DNA of 64,000 nucleotides, from the NCBI GenBank assembly GCA_050015275.1, contig JBEKBS010000008.1:1-64000 (forward strand), in the 5' to 3' direction. Below, piece by piece: positions 49,447-58,197 of the stretch. The stretch is from DATKJS01 sp050015275. Lineage in GTDB: Bacteria > Acidobacteriota > Aminicenantia > Aminicenantales > Saccharicenantaceae. How positions within the stretch are numbered: the stretch's first letter is position 1; every line of letters begins with the position of its first letter. Made by a program: the position numbers and the translations under genes. The notes beneath the pieces were generated by a model. It saw only the letters and a program-made list of their open reading frames with translations, had not been told where the DNA came from and ran no database searches.

Positions 49447-50421
49447 TCAGAGGAGCCCGTTCCTGACATACCAGTCGATCGTCTCCCGAAGACCTTCCTC
49501 GAGGGATGTCCGGGCTTCGAAGCCCAGGAGCTCCCGGGCTTTCCGGACGTCCGCCTCCCAGTAGTCCGGCCGCATGTCATTGAATTTGCTGAGGTTGAGG
49601 GCCGCCGGTTCGCCTCGCACCCGGCCGACCCCCGTGGACGCGGCCGAGACGGCGAAGATCGCCCAGGCCGGGACATGGACGCGGAGGAATTTGCGCCCGA
49701 GGATGCGGGCCGCCGTTTCGCCCATCTCATTCCATGTCGCCGGCCTGGGGGCGGCGACGTTGAAAATCTCGCCGCTCCGGACTCCGGCCGCCGCGGCCAT
49801 TGTGATCGCCTGGACGACGTCCCGGGCGGCGCAGAGACTGAGCGTCTTCTTCCGCCGTCCGTAGGCGGGGAGGATGCCCTTCCGGATCCAGCGGAAAAAC
49901 TCCAGAAAATCCTCGTCGCGCGGCCCGTAAATGGCGCCCACCCTGAGGATGACGAGCGGGAAGCGGTCCTTGAAGGCGAGGGCCTCGCGCTCGCCGGCCA
50001 ACTTGCTGCGCCCGTAGTGAGACACGGGCCGGGGTTTATCGTCCTCCCGGACGGGCCTTCCCGGAGAGGAAGGTCCCGCGGCCGACAGACTGCTGAGGTG
50101 AATGACTCGGGGTGACCCGCCTTCCATGGCCAGAGCGCGAAAAAGACTTGCCGTACCGGCCTGGTTTACAGTATAATATTCGCTTGGTTTGCAGGCCTTG
50201 GTCAGGCCGGCCAGGTGGAAGACCACGGATAGGCCCGACGGCAGCTTCGGGACGCTCGAAAGGTCGCCCCTGAGGAGCCGCAGGCGATCCCTTCCTTCGA
50301 TGCGGTGGGCCTTCGCCGGATTACGGACCAGGGCGTAAACCTCGGTGTCCGGGTTCTCGAGCAGCCGGTCGAGGAGATGGCTCCCCAGGAAGCCCGTTCC
50401 TCCGGTGACGAGGACTTTCAT
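49447..50421 (-). CDS. NAD(P)-dependent extended SDR, possible ceramide reductase-like
   Basis: 324 aa from ATG 50421. Rossmann motif VTGGTGFLGSH at residues 5-15, FHLAGLTKACKPSEYY, SSLSAAG and the catalytic YGRSK (YxxxK) are typical of extended SDRs of the epimerase/dihydroflavonol-reductase group. Closest functional guesses are a 3-keto-sphingoid or oxidised-ceramide reductase (CerR), because the divergent neighbour is serine-palmitoyltransferase-like. A sugar or steroid-type substrate is also possible. A near-perfect promoter ends 7 nt before the ATG and no ribosome site is present. Confidence 0.8.
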   Translation of the reverse strand: MKVLVTGGTGFLGSHLLDRLLENPDTEVYALVRNPAKAHRIEGRDRLRLLRGDLSSVPKLPSGLSVVFHLAGLTKACKPSEYYTVNQAGTASLFRALAMEGGSPRVIHLSSLSAAGPSSPGRPVREDDKPRPVSHYGRSKLAGEREALAFKDRFPLVILRVGAIYGPRDEDFLEFFRWIRKGILPAYGRRKKTLSLCAARDVVQAITMAAAAGVRSGEIFNVAAPRPATWNEMGETAARILGRKFLRVHVPAWAIFAVSAASTGVGRVRGEPAALNLSKFNDMRPDYWEADVRKARELLGFEARTSLEEGLRETIDWYVRNGLL

Positions 50422-50428
50422 GACGGGA

Positions 50429-50457
50429 ATTGTATGAGATTTGACCACGGCGGTCAA
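50429..50457 (-). promoter_or_regulatory. Promoter of the SDR gene, predicted leaderless, with inverted repeat
   Basis: Minus strand: TTGACC (50457-50452), 17 nt, TACAAT (50434-50429). ATG 50421 begins 8 nt after the -10, exactly where transcription should start. The perfect inverted repeat TTGACC-N5-GGTCAA (50441-50457) covers the -35. Confidence 0.55.
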
Positions 50458-50522
50458 CGATATCGGCGTCCCCTCCAGGGAATCCCGGAGGCCAGCCCCG
50501 ATAAACTCTGAACAAGAGGACC

Positions 50523-51716
50523 ATGGAGGACGGAATGGATCTTTTTGATAAATGCCAGGAGTTCACGCGGGCCGAGGAATACCAGGCGGCAGATCTGTAT
50601 CCTTATTTTACTCCCATCCAGGAAGCCAAGGGGAACCGCATCAAGGTCAAGGGCCGGCCCATGATCATGGTCGGTTCGAACAACTACCTGGGGTTGGCCG
50701 ACCATCCCAAGGTCAAAGAAGCCGCTGAGAAGGCCATCGACCGCTACGGGGTCGGGACCTGCGGTTCCCGGTTCCTGACCGGCACAATCGACCTCCACGA
50801 GGAGCTCGAGGACCGGCTGGCCAAGTTCATGAGGAGGGAAGCCGCGCTGACCTTCAGCACGGGGATGCAGACCAACCTGGGCATCATTCCCACGATCACC
50901 GGCAAGGGCGACGCAATCATCGCCGACCGGATGGTCCACGCTTCCATCATCGACGCCTGCCGGCTGTCGTTCGCGGACGTTTATAAATTCAGACACAACG
51001 ACATGGCGGACCTCGAACGGCTTCTGGCCTCGCTGAATCCCGATATCGGGAAGCTCATCGTCGTCGACGGCGTCTTCAGCATGGAAGGGGACATCGCCGA
51101 CCTTCCCGGCATCATCCCCCTGGCGAAAAAATACCACGCCCGGGTCATGATCGATGACGCCCACGGCATCGGCGTCCTCGGCGCCAACGGCCGCGGCACG
51201 GCCGAGCATTTCGGCCTCGAAGGCGACGTCGACCTCATTATGGGCACGTTCAGCAAAACCTTCGCCTCGATCGGCGGCGTCGTCGTCGGCGACAAGAAGG
51301 TGATCTCCTATATCAAGCACCACGCCCGGTCCCTGATCTTCAGCGCCGCGGCGACTCCCGCCTCGGTCGCCTCCGTTCTGGCCGTCCTGGAAATCCTCGA
51401 AACCCAGCCCGAGCTCCGCAAGCGGCTCTGGGAGATCACGACGAAGATGCGCACGAACTACCAGGCCATGGGCTACAACACGGGCCCTTCCCAGACGCCC
51501 ATCATCCCCATCCTCGTCGGCGACGACGAAAAGGGATTCATGCTTTGGAAACTTCTCCGTGAGGAGGGCATTTTCACGACGCCCGTGATCTATCCCGCCG
51601 TTCCCCAAGGGCAGGCCTTGATCCGGACGAGCTACGGCGCCGGCCACACGGACGAGGAGCTGGACGCGATCCTGGCCGCTTTCGAGAAATGCGGCAAGGC
51701 ACTGGGCATCATATGA
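50523..51716 (+). CDS. Alpha-oxoamine synthase, serine palmitoyltransferase-like
   Basis: 397 aa, PLP fold-type I (an ATG at 50535 with GGAGG upstream is an alternative start). Motifs match Bacteroides-type serine palmitoyltransferase better than KBL or BioF: LYPYFTPIQ, CGSRFLTGTIDLHEELE, FRHNDMADLERLL, VVDGVFSMEGDIADLP, DDAHGIGVLG and the PLP lysine in MGTFSKTFASIGG. KBL has a GTLGK-type lysine loop instead. It would condense serine with acyl-CoA or acyl-ACP to a 3-keto sphingoid base. It is divergent from an SDR and followed by an S55 protein. Confidence 0.78.
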   Translation: MEDGMDLFDKCQEFTRAEEYQAADLYPYFTPIQEAKGNRIKVKGRPMIMVGSNNYLGLADHPKVKEAAEKAIDRYGVGTCGSRFLTGTIDLHEELEDRLAKFMRREAALTFSTGMQTNLGIIPTITGKGDAIIADRMVHASIIDACRLSFADVYKFRHNDMADLERLLASLNPDIGKLIVVDGVFSMEGDIADLPGIIPLAKKYHARVMIDDAHGIGVLGANGRGTAEHFGLEGDVDLIMGTFSKTFASIGGVVVGDKKVISYIKHHARSLIFSAAATPASVASVLAVLEILETQPELRKRLWEITTKMRTNYQAMGYNTGPSQTPIIPILVGDDEKGFMLWKLLREEGIFTTPVIYPAVPQGQALIRTSYGAGHTDEELDAILAAFEKCGKALGII

Positions 51717-51774
51717 CGCCGGCCCAGCCAGGTCCATGGAAGCCCCCGGCCATCCCCAAGAGGACACACCATCC

Positions 51775-53586
51775 ATGATCAAGACAGTCCAAAAGATCTC
51801 CCTTCTCCTCGTCGGGCTCTTCGTTTTGTCCCTCGCTTCCGAGGCCGCCTCCCCGATCATGCCTTTGGCCCAGGTCAAGGCCGGCATGAAGGGGAAGGGG
51901 AAAACGGTCTTCGCCGGGACGAAAATCGAGGAGTTCGACGCCGAGATCATCGGCGTCCTGGCCAACTTCCAGCCCAAGCGGAGCGTCATCCTCGCCCGGC
52001 TCACCGGACGGGGCCTCGAATCGACGGGCGTCATCAGCGGCATGAGCGGCAGCCCCGTCTACATCGACGGCAAGCTCATCGGCGCGGTGGCCTTCAGTTT
52101 CTCCTACGCCAAGGAGGCCATCGCCGGGATCACGCCGATCGAGGAGATGCTCGCCCTGAACAAGGCGTCCCAGGTGCCCCGGCCGAATCTCTCCGGCCAG
52201 GCCCCGATCCGCAGCAGCATGTCCCTCGAGGACCTGTCGGCTCTCTACCGGGCGACGTTCGCCGCCCAGAAGACCTCGTCGGCGGACGGCCAGCCGGTCG
52301 TTCCCCTCAGCCTTCCCCTGGTCTTCAGCGGCTTTTCGCCGGGGGCTTTCGAAAGAGCCAAGTCGTTTTTTGCAGATATGGGCTTTCGGCCGATCCAGTC
52401 CGGAATGGGCGGTCCGCAGGCGCAGGACAATGCGCCTGCAGCGGACTCCATCAGGGAAGGCGACGCCATCGGCGTCCAGCTCATCGGCGGTGACCTGGAC
52501 CTCTCCGCCGTCGGGACCGTGACCTATGTGGACGGGTCCAAGATCCTGGCCTTCGGGCATCCCTTCTACAACCTTGGGGCCGTGGATTACGCCATGACCC
52601 GGGCGAACGTCCTGACGGTCGTCCCGAGCCTCGAGAGCTCCTTCAAGATGGCCACTTCCGGTCCCGTCATCGGCCGGATCTCCCAGGACCGCCCGTCCGG
52701 GGCGTTCGGGGAGATCGGCAAGCTGCCCGCGCTCATCCCCCTCAACATCTCTTTGACGGACGGCCCGCAGGACCGGAAGGAGTTCAAGCTCAAGCTGGCG
52801 GATGATAAGTTCCTGACGCCGGCGCTCGTGAACCTGGCGGTTTCATCGCTCATCACCGGGGAGGAGCGGGCCTACGGCTATCTTTCCCTCGACTTCGACG
52901 GCGACATCTATCTGGACAGGGGCGCGAGCATCCACCTGGAAGACCTTTTTTCGGGGAACTACGACACGTCCGCCACCAACCTCTCCGGGCTCCTGGCGGC
53001 CGTTGTCTATTACCTGGGCAACAACGAGTTCCGGGACGTCGGGATCTTCCGGATCGACCTCAATGTCCGGGCGGCCGAAGAAGCCCGGCTCTGCGCCCTC
53101 GAGAAAGTCCTCCTGGACAAGTACGAAGTCTCTCCCGGCGAGAAGATCGAGATCAAGGTCTATTACCGGACCTTCAAGGAAGAGACGTTGGTCGAGAACG
53201 TGGCGTTCGTCGCCCCGGCCCTTCCGGCCGGCACCGAGTTCCAGATCGTCGTCGGCGACGCGGCGACGATGCAGCAGACCGAGAGGTCGCAGTACCGCGT
53301 CCAGGACTTCGTGCCCCGAAGCCTCAGCCAGCTCATCCGCATCTTGAGCAGCCTCCGGAAGAACAACCGGATCTATTTCAAGATCCTCGCGCCCAAGCCG
53401 GGGATCTTCCTCAAGGGCGAGGAGATGCCGAACCTGCCGCCGAGCCTCAAGTCCATGTTCACCTCGGCGCGCGCTTCGGCGTCCGCCCCGATGGACCTGA
53501 CCCGCTCCACGCTGGGTGAGTACCAACTCCCGGTCCCCTATGTCTTCCGGGGCGGGGCCGTGATCACCGTCAAAATCCGAAAATAG
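51775..53586 (+). CDS. Secreted SpoIVB-type S55 peptidase-domain protein
   Basis: 603 aa. The start at ATG 51775 gives a clean signal peptide (LLLVGLFVLSLASEAAS). The S55 domain contains GVISGMSGSPVYIDGKLIGAV with the candidate nucleophile Ser in GMSGSP, and ILAFGHPFYNLG, a motif repeated in such proteins. The C-terminal half (from about 400) is beta-rich and lacks PDZ features. S55 proteins cleave regulatory factors in sporulating bacteria; non-sporulating homologues have unknown targets. It is 58 nt after the SPT-like gene and 12 nt before the next. Confidence 0.82.
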   Translation: MIKTVQKISLLLVGLFVLSLASEAASPIMPLAQVKAGMKGKGKTVFAGTKIEEFDAEIIGVLANFQPKRSVILARLTGRGLESTGVISGMSGSPVYIDGKLIGAVAFSFSYAKEAIAGITPIEEMLALNKASQVPRPNLSGQAPIRSSMSLEDLSALYRATFAAQKTSSADGQPVVPLSLPLVFSGFSPGAFERAKSFFADMGFRPIQSGMGGPQAQDNAPAADSIREGDAIGVQLIGGDLDLSAVGTVTYVDGSKILAFGHPFYNLGAVDYAMTRANVLTVVPSLESSFKMATSGPVIGRISQDRPSGAFGEIGKLPALIPLNISLTDGPQDRKEFKLKLADDKFLTPALVNLAVSSLITGEERAYGYLSLDFDGDIYLDRGASIHLEDLFSGNYDTSATNLSGLLAAVVYYLGNNEFRDVGIFRIDLNVRAAEEARLCALEKVLLDKYEVSPGEKIEIKVYYRTFKEETLVENVAFVAPALPAGTEFQIVVGDAATMQQTERSQYRVQDFVPRSLSQLIRILSSLRKNNRIYFKILAPKPGIFLKGEEMPNLPPSLKSMFTSARASASAPMDLTRSTLGEYQLPVPYVFRGGAVITVKIRK

Positions 53587-53598
53587 GAGACCGATCGC

Positions 53599-55779
53599 AT
53601 GAGAAAGATGTCCCTGTTCGGAATCCTTTGGGCCGTCGCCCTGTGCCTCACCCTTCAGGCCGTCGTTCCCCAGAAGTGGGAGCTCCAGACAAAAGAGGAT
53701 TTTCTGAAGGGCAAGCTCGGCGGCGTTTCGGTCTCCGACGAAGGCGTCCTGGCCCTGGCGCCCAAGGAAGAAAAGATCGCCTCGCCGATCGAGGAATTCT
53801 ATCTTTCCGTGCTCCTGGCGCCCGAGGGCGTCACCTATCTCGGCACCGGCCACGGCGGGAAGGTTTATCGGATCGCGAAGGACGGGAAGGCGGACCTCTA
53901 TTTCCAGGCCCCCGAGATGGACGTGACCTGCCTCGCCCTGGACCAGAAGGGCGCGCTCTACGCCGGGACATCGCCCAACGGGAAGATCTACAAGATCACG
54001 GAGAAGTCGAAAGGCGAGACCTTTTTCGACCCCGCGGAAAAATACATCTGGGACCTCGTCTTCATGGATTCCGGCCGGCTCTGGGCGGCTGTCGGCGAGA
54101 CCGGCGGCATCTACGAGATCAGCCCCCAGGGCGAGGGGCGGATCATTTTCAAGGCCGAGGAGAACCACATCCTCTGTCTGCGGAAGGACGGCCGTGGCGG
54201 CGTCCTCGCCGGGAGCGGCGGCAACGGGGTCGTCTACCGGATCTCGCCGGAAGGCCGGGCTTCCGTCGTCTTTGAGACCCCCTACGAGGAGGTCCGCGGC
54301 CTGGCCGTCGACCGCGACGGACTGATCTATGCCGCCGCGTCCGGGGCCCCCTCCAAGTCCAGGAAGGAGGATGTCCCAACGGTCCAGCGCCGCTCCGACG
54401 CGGCCGTCAGCGTCACGGTCAGCTCCGTCAGCGCTCCCGGTGTCCCGGGATCGTCCGTGGCCGATCCCGCCCCGGCGCTATCACCCTTCCAGAAGGATTC
54501 GGGCGCGCTTTACCGGATATCGGGCGACGGGATGGCCAGGATGCTCTGGAGCTCCGACGACGAGATGATCTACACGCTTCTCTGGCGGGCGGGCGACCAG
54601 AAGGTCATTTTCGGCACGGGCCCGAAGGGCCGGATCTATTCTCTGGACAAGGACGAGAAGGTGTCGCTCCTCCTCCAGGAGAACTCAGAACAGGTCTACG
54701 AGCTCGTCCCGCTCGAGACGAAGATCTACGTGCTCTCCAACAACCCCTGCTACCTGGGGCAGCTCCTGCCTGAACAGCGGTTTTCCGGGGAATACGTGAG
54801 TCAGGTCCTGGATGCCCGGACCCTCGCCTCCTGGGGGCGGATCGCGTGGGACGGGAGCGCGGATGGCGGGGCGAGCCTCCAGCTCCAGACTCGGAGCGGC
54901 AACACCTATGAGCCGAACTCGACCTGGAGCGAATGGTCTCCTCCCTACCAGAAAAAAGAGGAGCAGGTCCTGAGCCCCAAAGCCAGATACATCCAGGTCC
55001 GGGCGCTCCTGAAGACCCAGGCCGGCAATGTTTCTCCGGTCCTCGACACGCTGACCCTGTTCTACCTCCAGACCAACATCGCTCCCACCCTCACGCGCCT
55101 GGAACTCCTGAAACCGAACGAGGTCTTCCTCAAGCCCCCCGACCAGGAAGACGTCGTCATGGGCCTCGAAAAGCGCCTTCCCGAACAGGCGCCGAAGAAA
55201 GACGATCTTAAGATCACCTTCCCGGCCAAGAAGGCCGAGCGCAAGGGTTTCCAGACCGTCGTCTGGGACGCCTCGGACGAGAATGGCGACACGCTCAGCT
55301 ATACGATCTCCCTGCGGAAGGAAGGGGAGACGGAGTGGCGGGTCATCCAGGACGGCTGGGCCGATACGATCTTCGCCTTCGACACGCTCTCGTATCCGGA
55401 CGGGACCTACTTCATCAAGATCACGGCGTCCGATTCGCCCTCCAATCCCGCGGGCCTCGATCTCAAGTCCGAGAAGGTCAGCCGGCCCCTTGTCATCGAC
55501 AACTCGCTGCCGGTCATTAAGAATTTCACGGCCGTGAGGAACGGGGCGACGCTCGAGGTGGCCTTCCAGGCCGAAGACGCGTACTCGACCATCGAGGAGG
55601 TCAAGTGGCTGGTCCGGCCGGGCGACTGGCGGGTCGTCTTCCCCGTCGACGGGATCTCGGATTCCCGGAGCGAGACCTTCAAGTTCTCGGTGAGGATCCC
55701 GGCGGGCGCCGAAAACCTCATCACCGTCCGGGTCAAGGACAGCTACGGGAACATTGGGGTCTATCGCCAGAATTATTAA
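53599..55779 (+). CDS. Secreted beta-propeller protein with Ig-like C-terminus
   Basis: 726 aa. Signal peptide 1-22. Residues about 60-260 and 300-400 are propeller blades recurring as YLGTGHGGKVYRIAKDG, YAGTSPNGKIYKITEKS, GVLAGSGGNGVVYRISPEG and IFGTGPKGRIYSLDKDE. A Ser/Pro/Val-rich low-complexity linker lies near 250-295. The last 200 residues look like fibronectin or Ig-type domains (DENGDTLSYTISLRKEGETE, YPDGTYFIKITASDSPSN). It is a likely envelope scaffold or sensor. Coupled 12 nt behind the S55 gene, it may be its partner or substrate. Confidence 0.75.
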   Translation: MRKMSLFGILWAVALCLTLQAVVPQKWELQTKEDFLKGKLGGVSVSDEGVLALAPKEEKIASPIEEFYLSVLLAPEGVTYLGTGHGGKVYRIAKDGKADLYFQAPEMDVTCLALDQKGALYAGTSPNGKIYKITEKSKGETFFDPAEKYIWDLVFMDSGRLWAAVGETGGIYEISPQGEGRIIFKAEENHILCLRKDGRGGVLAGSGGNGVVYRISPEGRASVVFETPYEEVRGLAVDRDGLIYAAASGAPSKSRKEDVPTVQRRSDAAVSVTVSSVSAPGVPGSSVADPAPALSPFQKDSGALYRISGDGMARMLWSSDDEMIYTLLWRAGDQKVIFGTGPKGRIYSLDKDEKVSLLLQENSEQVYELVPLETKIYVLSNNPCYLGQLLPEQRFSGEYVSQVLDARTLASWGRIAWDGSADGGASLQLQTRSGNTYEPNSTWSEWSPPYQKKEEQVLSPKARYIQVRALLKTQAGNVSPVLDTLTLFYLQTNIAPTLTRLELLKPNEVFLKPPDQEDVVMGLEKRLPEQAPKKDDLKITFPAKKAERKGFQTVVWDASDENGDTLSYTISLRKEGETEWRVIQDGWADTIFAFDTLSYPDGTYFIKITASDSPSNPAGLDLKSEKVSRPLVIDNSLPVIKNFTAVRNGATLEVAFQAEDAYSTIEEVKWLVRPGDWRVVFPVDGISDSRSETFKFSVRIPAGAENLITVRVKDSYGNIGVYRQNY

Positions 55780-55823
55780 AGTCGGGGATTTCACGATCAT
55801 GATCCCGCCGTTATGAGACGGGA

Positions 55824-56390
55824 TTATTTCGTCTTCGCCCGCTCGAGGTATTTGTCGTCCCGGGTGTCGACCCGGATGACGTCCCCTTCCTTGATGAACT
55901 CGGGGACCTGGATGACCGCGCCGGTCTCGAGCGTCGCTGGCTTGTACATGGAAGTCTGGGTCGCCCCCTTGAGCCGCGGCTCGGTGCTCACGACCTTGAG
56001 GTCCACGGCGTTCGGCAGGTCGACGCCAACCGGCCGGCCCTCGAACATCTCGATCTTGATGACCATGTTCGGCAGGAGGTACTTGACGCCGTCGCCGATG
56101 GCCTCGGCGGTCAGGGTGACTTGCTCGTAGTTCCCGAGGTTCATAAAAAAGTATTCGTCGCCTTGCTTGTAGAGGAATTCCATCTCGACTTCCTCGAGAT
56201 ACGCCTGTTCGAGGCGTTCCTCGGAGCGGAAGCGATGCTCGGTCTGGGATCCGACCTGGATATTGCGGAGCTTGGTCTGGACCATGGCCTTCCACCGGCC
56301 GGGCGTGATGAGCTGCATCTCCATGACGCGCCATAGCGTGCCGTCCATGATGATGATCATTCCTTTGCGGATCTGGGTCGCGTCGATCAT
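55824..56390 (-). CDS. efp: Elongation factor P
   Basis: 188 aa from ATG 56390 with AGGAGGGACC upstream; in-frame codons further up to 56462 are not needed. The three OB-like domains are complete, with VQTKLRNIQVGSQTEHRFRS and the C-terminal GAVIQVPEFIKEGDVIRVDTRDDKYLERAK. EF-P rescues ribosomes at polyproline stretches. The modification loop reads TPGRWKAM, so residue 32 is Arg where most bacteria have Lys. It converges on the beta-propeller gene. Confidence 0.95.
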   Translation of the reverse strand: MIDATQIRKGMIIIMDGTLWRVMEMQLITPGRWKAMVQTKLRNIQVGSQTEHRFRSEERLEQAYLEEVEMEFLYKQGDEYFFMNLGNYEQVTLTAEAIGDGVKYLLPNMVIKIEMFEGRPVGVDLPNAVDLKVVSTEPRLKGATQTSMYKPATLETGAVIQVPEFIKEGDVIRVDTRDDKYLERAKTK

Positions 56391-56515
56391 GGTCCCTCCT
56401 GGAGTGGACGCCGGAGCGTCCGTCAAGCCGCTTATTTTACCATATCCGCAGCGGGCCGCCAACCGGCTGCTGGGCCCGGTTTCTTCCGTCCCCGTTCAGG
56501 CGCCGGCCGGGTCGA

Positions 56516-56544
56516 TTGATTTCAGGAGGGAATTCCTTTATATA
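56516..56544 (+). promoter_or_regulatory. Promoter that moves the amidohydrolase start to 56565
   Basis: TTGATT (56516-56521), 17 nt, TATATA (56539-56544). The first in-frame ATG (56544) overlaps the -10, so ATG 56565 with CAGGAAA upstream is preferred. Confidence 0.45.
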
Positions 56545-56564
56545 TGGTTTTCGACGGCAGGAAA

Positions 56565-58166
56565 ATGGTCGACCTCGTTTTGATCAACGGTTCAGTCTGG
56601 ACGGGAAATCCCCGGCAGCCGTGGGCGCAGGCCGTGGCCGTCCGGGGGGACAGGATCTTCAAGGTCGGAACGACCCCCGAGATCCGTCTGCTCTCGGGCG
56701 AGGGCGCGACCGTCGCCGATCTCCAGGGCGGGCTCGTCCTCCCGGGGTTCATCGACAGCCACACCCACTTCCTGGCCGGCGGCTTCACCCTGAACAGCGT
56801 CCAGCTCCGCGACGCCAAGAGCCGCGAGGATCTCGCCGCCAGGATCGCGGCCAAGGCCCTCGCCCTCGGGGAGGGGGAGTGGGTCGTCCTCGGGGATTGG
56901 GACCACGAGCAGTTCAGCCCGCCGGAGCTTCCCCGCAAAGAGTGGATCGACGCGGTGACGCCGGCAAATCCCGTCTGCGTCAACCGCTACGACGGGCACA
57001 TGGTCCTTGCCAACAGCCTGGCCCTGAAGCTTGCGGGGATCGCCCGGACGACACCGGTCCCTCCCGGCGGGGAGATCGTCAAGGACCCGAAGACGGGCGA
57101 GCCGACGGGGATCCTCAAGGACGCAGCCATGGACCTCGTGTCCGCAAAAATTCCGGAGCCATCGTTCGGGGAAAAGCTCCGGGCCGCCGAGGCCTCCTTG
57201 GGCGAAGCCGCCCGGCACGGGGTGACCTCCGTCCACGAGATGGCCGACGCCTCGAGCTTCGAGGTTTTCGAGGAGCTGGACCGGCAGGGCCGGCTGACGG
57301 CGCGGATCCATGTCTACATCCCCATCACCCAGGTCGACCTCCTCAGCCGTCTGAAGATCAAGTCGCCCTTCGGGAATCTGCGCCTGAAACTCGCCGGGCT
57401 CAAGGGTTTCGTCGACGGCTCGCTCGGTTCCGGAACGGCCTGTTTTTTCGGGCCCTACTCCGACGACCCGAAGGCCTTCGGCCTCCTCCACGAACAGATG
57501 TATCCGGAGGGGATCATGGAGAAAAGGATCCTCGAGGCCGGACGGGCCGGGCTCCAGGTGGCGATCCACGCCATCGGCGACCGGGCCAACGGCCTCCTCT
57601 TGGATATCTTCGAGAGAGTGATCGCCGCGGACGGCCCGCGGGACCGGCGCTGGCGGGTCGAGCATGCCCAGCATCTCAGGCCCGGCGATATCGCCCGGTT
57701 CGGGCGTCTCGGACTCATCGCCTCCGTCCAGCCGTACCATCTGATCGATGACGGGCGATGGGCCGAGAAAAAGATCGGCCATGAGCGGGCCAAGACCACA
57801 TACGCGTTCCACTCCCTCCTTGAGGCGGGGGCCGTCCTGGCCTTCGGGTCGGACTGGACCGTGGCCCCCCTCGATCCCCTGGCGGGGATCTGCGCCGCCG
57901 TGACCCGCCGGACCCTGGACGGGAAAAGGCCCGGGGGGTGGGTCCCCGAGCAGAAGATCTCCGTCGAAGAGGCCGTCAAGGCATATACCGTCAACGGCGC
58001 GTACACGGAGTTCGCCGAAAATGACAAGGGCTCGATCGAGGACGGCAAGCTCGCCGACCTCGTCGTCCTCAGCCGCGACATCTTCAAGATCCCGCCCGAG
58101 GAGATCAGAGATGTCGAGGCCATGATGACCGTCTTCGACGGGAAGGTCGTCCACCGGAAAGAGTAG
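56565..58166 (+). CDS. Amidohydrolase family 3 protein (YtcJ-like)
   Basis: 533 aa from ATG 56565. No signal peptide; it begins VDLVLINGSVWTGNP like YtcJ proteins. Metal ligands: FIDSHTHFLAGG (HxH), a lysine in LKGFVDGSLGSGTA, AIHAIGDRAN, RVEHAQHL and FGSDWTVAPLDP. The fold hydrolyses N-acyl or cyclic amides in the cytoplasm. It is likely first of an operon with rnhC, an AlaX gene and a ribokinase (gaps 31, 15 and 44 nt). Confidence 0.88.
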   Translation: MVDLVLINGSVWTGNPRQPWAQAVAVRGDRIFKVGTTPEIRLLSGEGATVADLQGGLVLPGFIDSHTHFLAGGFTLNSVQLRDAKSREDLAARIAAKALALGEGEWVVLGDWDHEQFSPPELPRKEWIDAVTPANPVCVNRYDGHMVLANSLALKLAGIARTTPVPPGGEIVKDPKTGEPTGILKDAAMDLVSAKIPEPSFGEKLRAAEASLGEAARHGVTSVHEMADASSFEVFEELDRQGRLTARIHVYIPITQVDLLSRLKIKSPFGNLRLKLAGLKGFVDGSLGSGTACFFGPYSDDPKAFGLLHEQMYPEGIMEKRILEAGRAGLQVAIHAIGDRANGLLLDIFERVIAADGPRDRRWRVEHAQHLRPGDIARFGRLGLIASVQPYHLIDDGRWAEKKIGHERAKTTYAFHSLLEAGAVLAFGSDWTVAPLDPLAGICAAVTRRTLDGKRPGGWVPEQKISVEEAVKAYTVNGAYTEFAENDKGSIEDGKLADLVVLSRDIFKIPPEEIRDVEAMMTVFDGKVVHRKE

Positions 58167-58197
58167 GGGGACGGGCGCGGGGCCGGGAACCGAATTC

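Noticed and set aside
50523..51716. Glycine C-acetyltransferase (KBL) or BioF
   Set aside because: The lysine loop GTFSKTFASIGG and the GSRFLTGTIDLHEELE and HNDMADLE motifs fit serine palmitoyltransferase better, although phylogeny is needed.
55780..55823. Hairpin between the beta-propeller gene and efp
   Set aside because: Arms pair imperfectly and no T-run follows on either strand.
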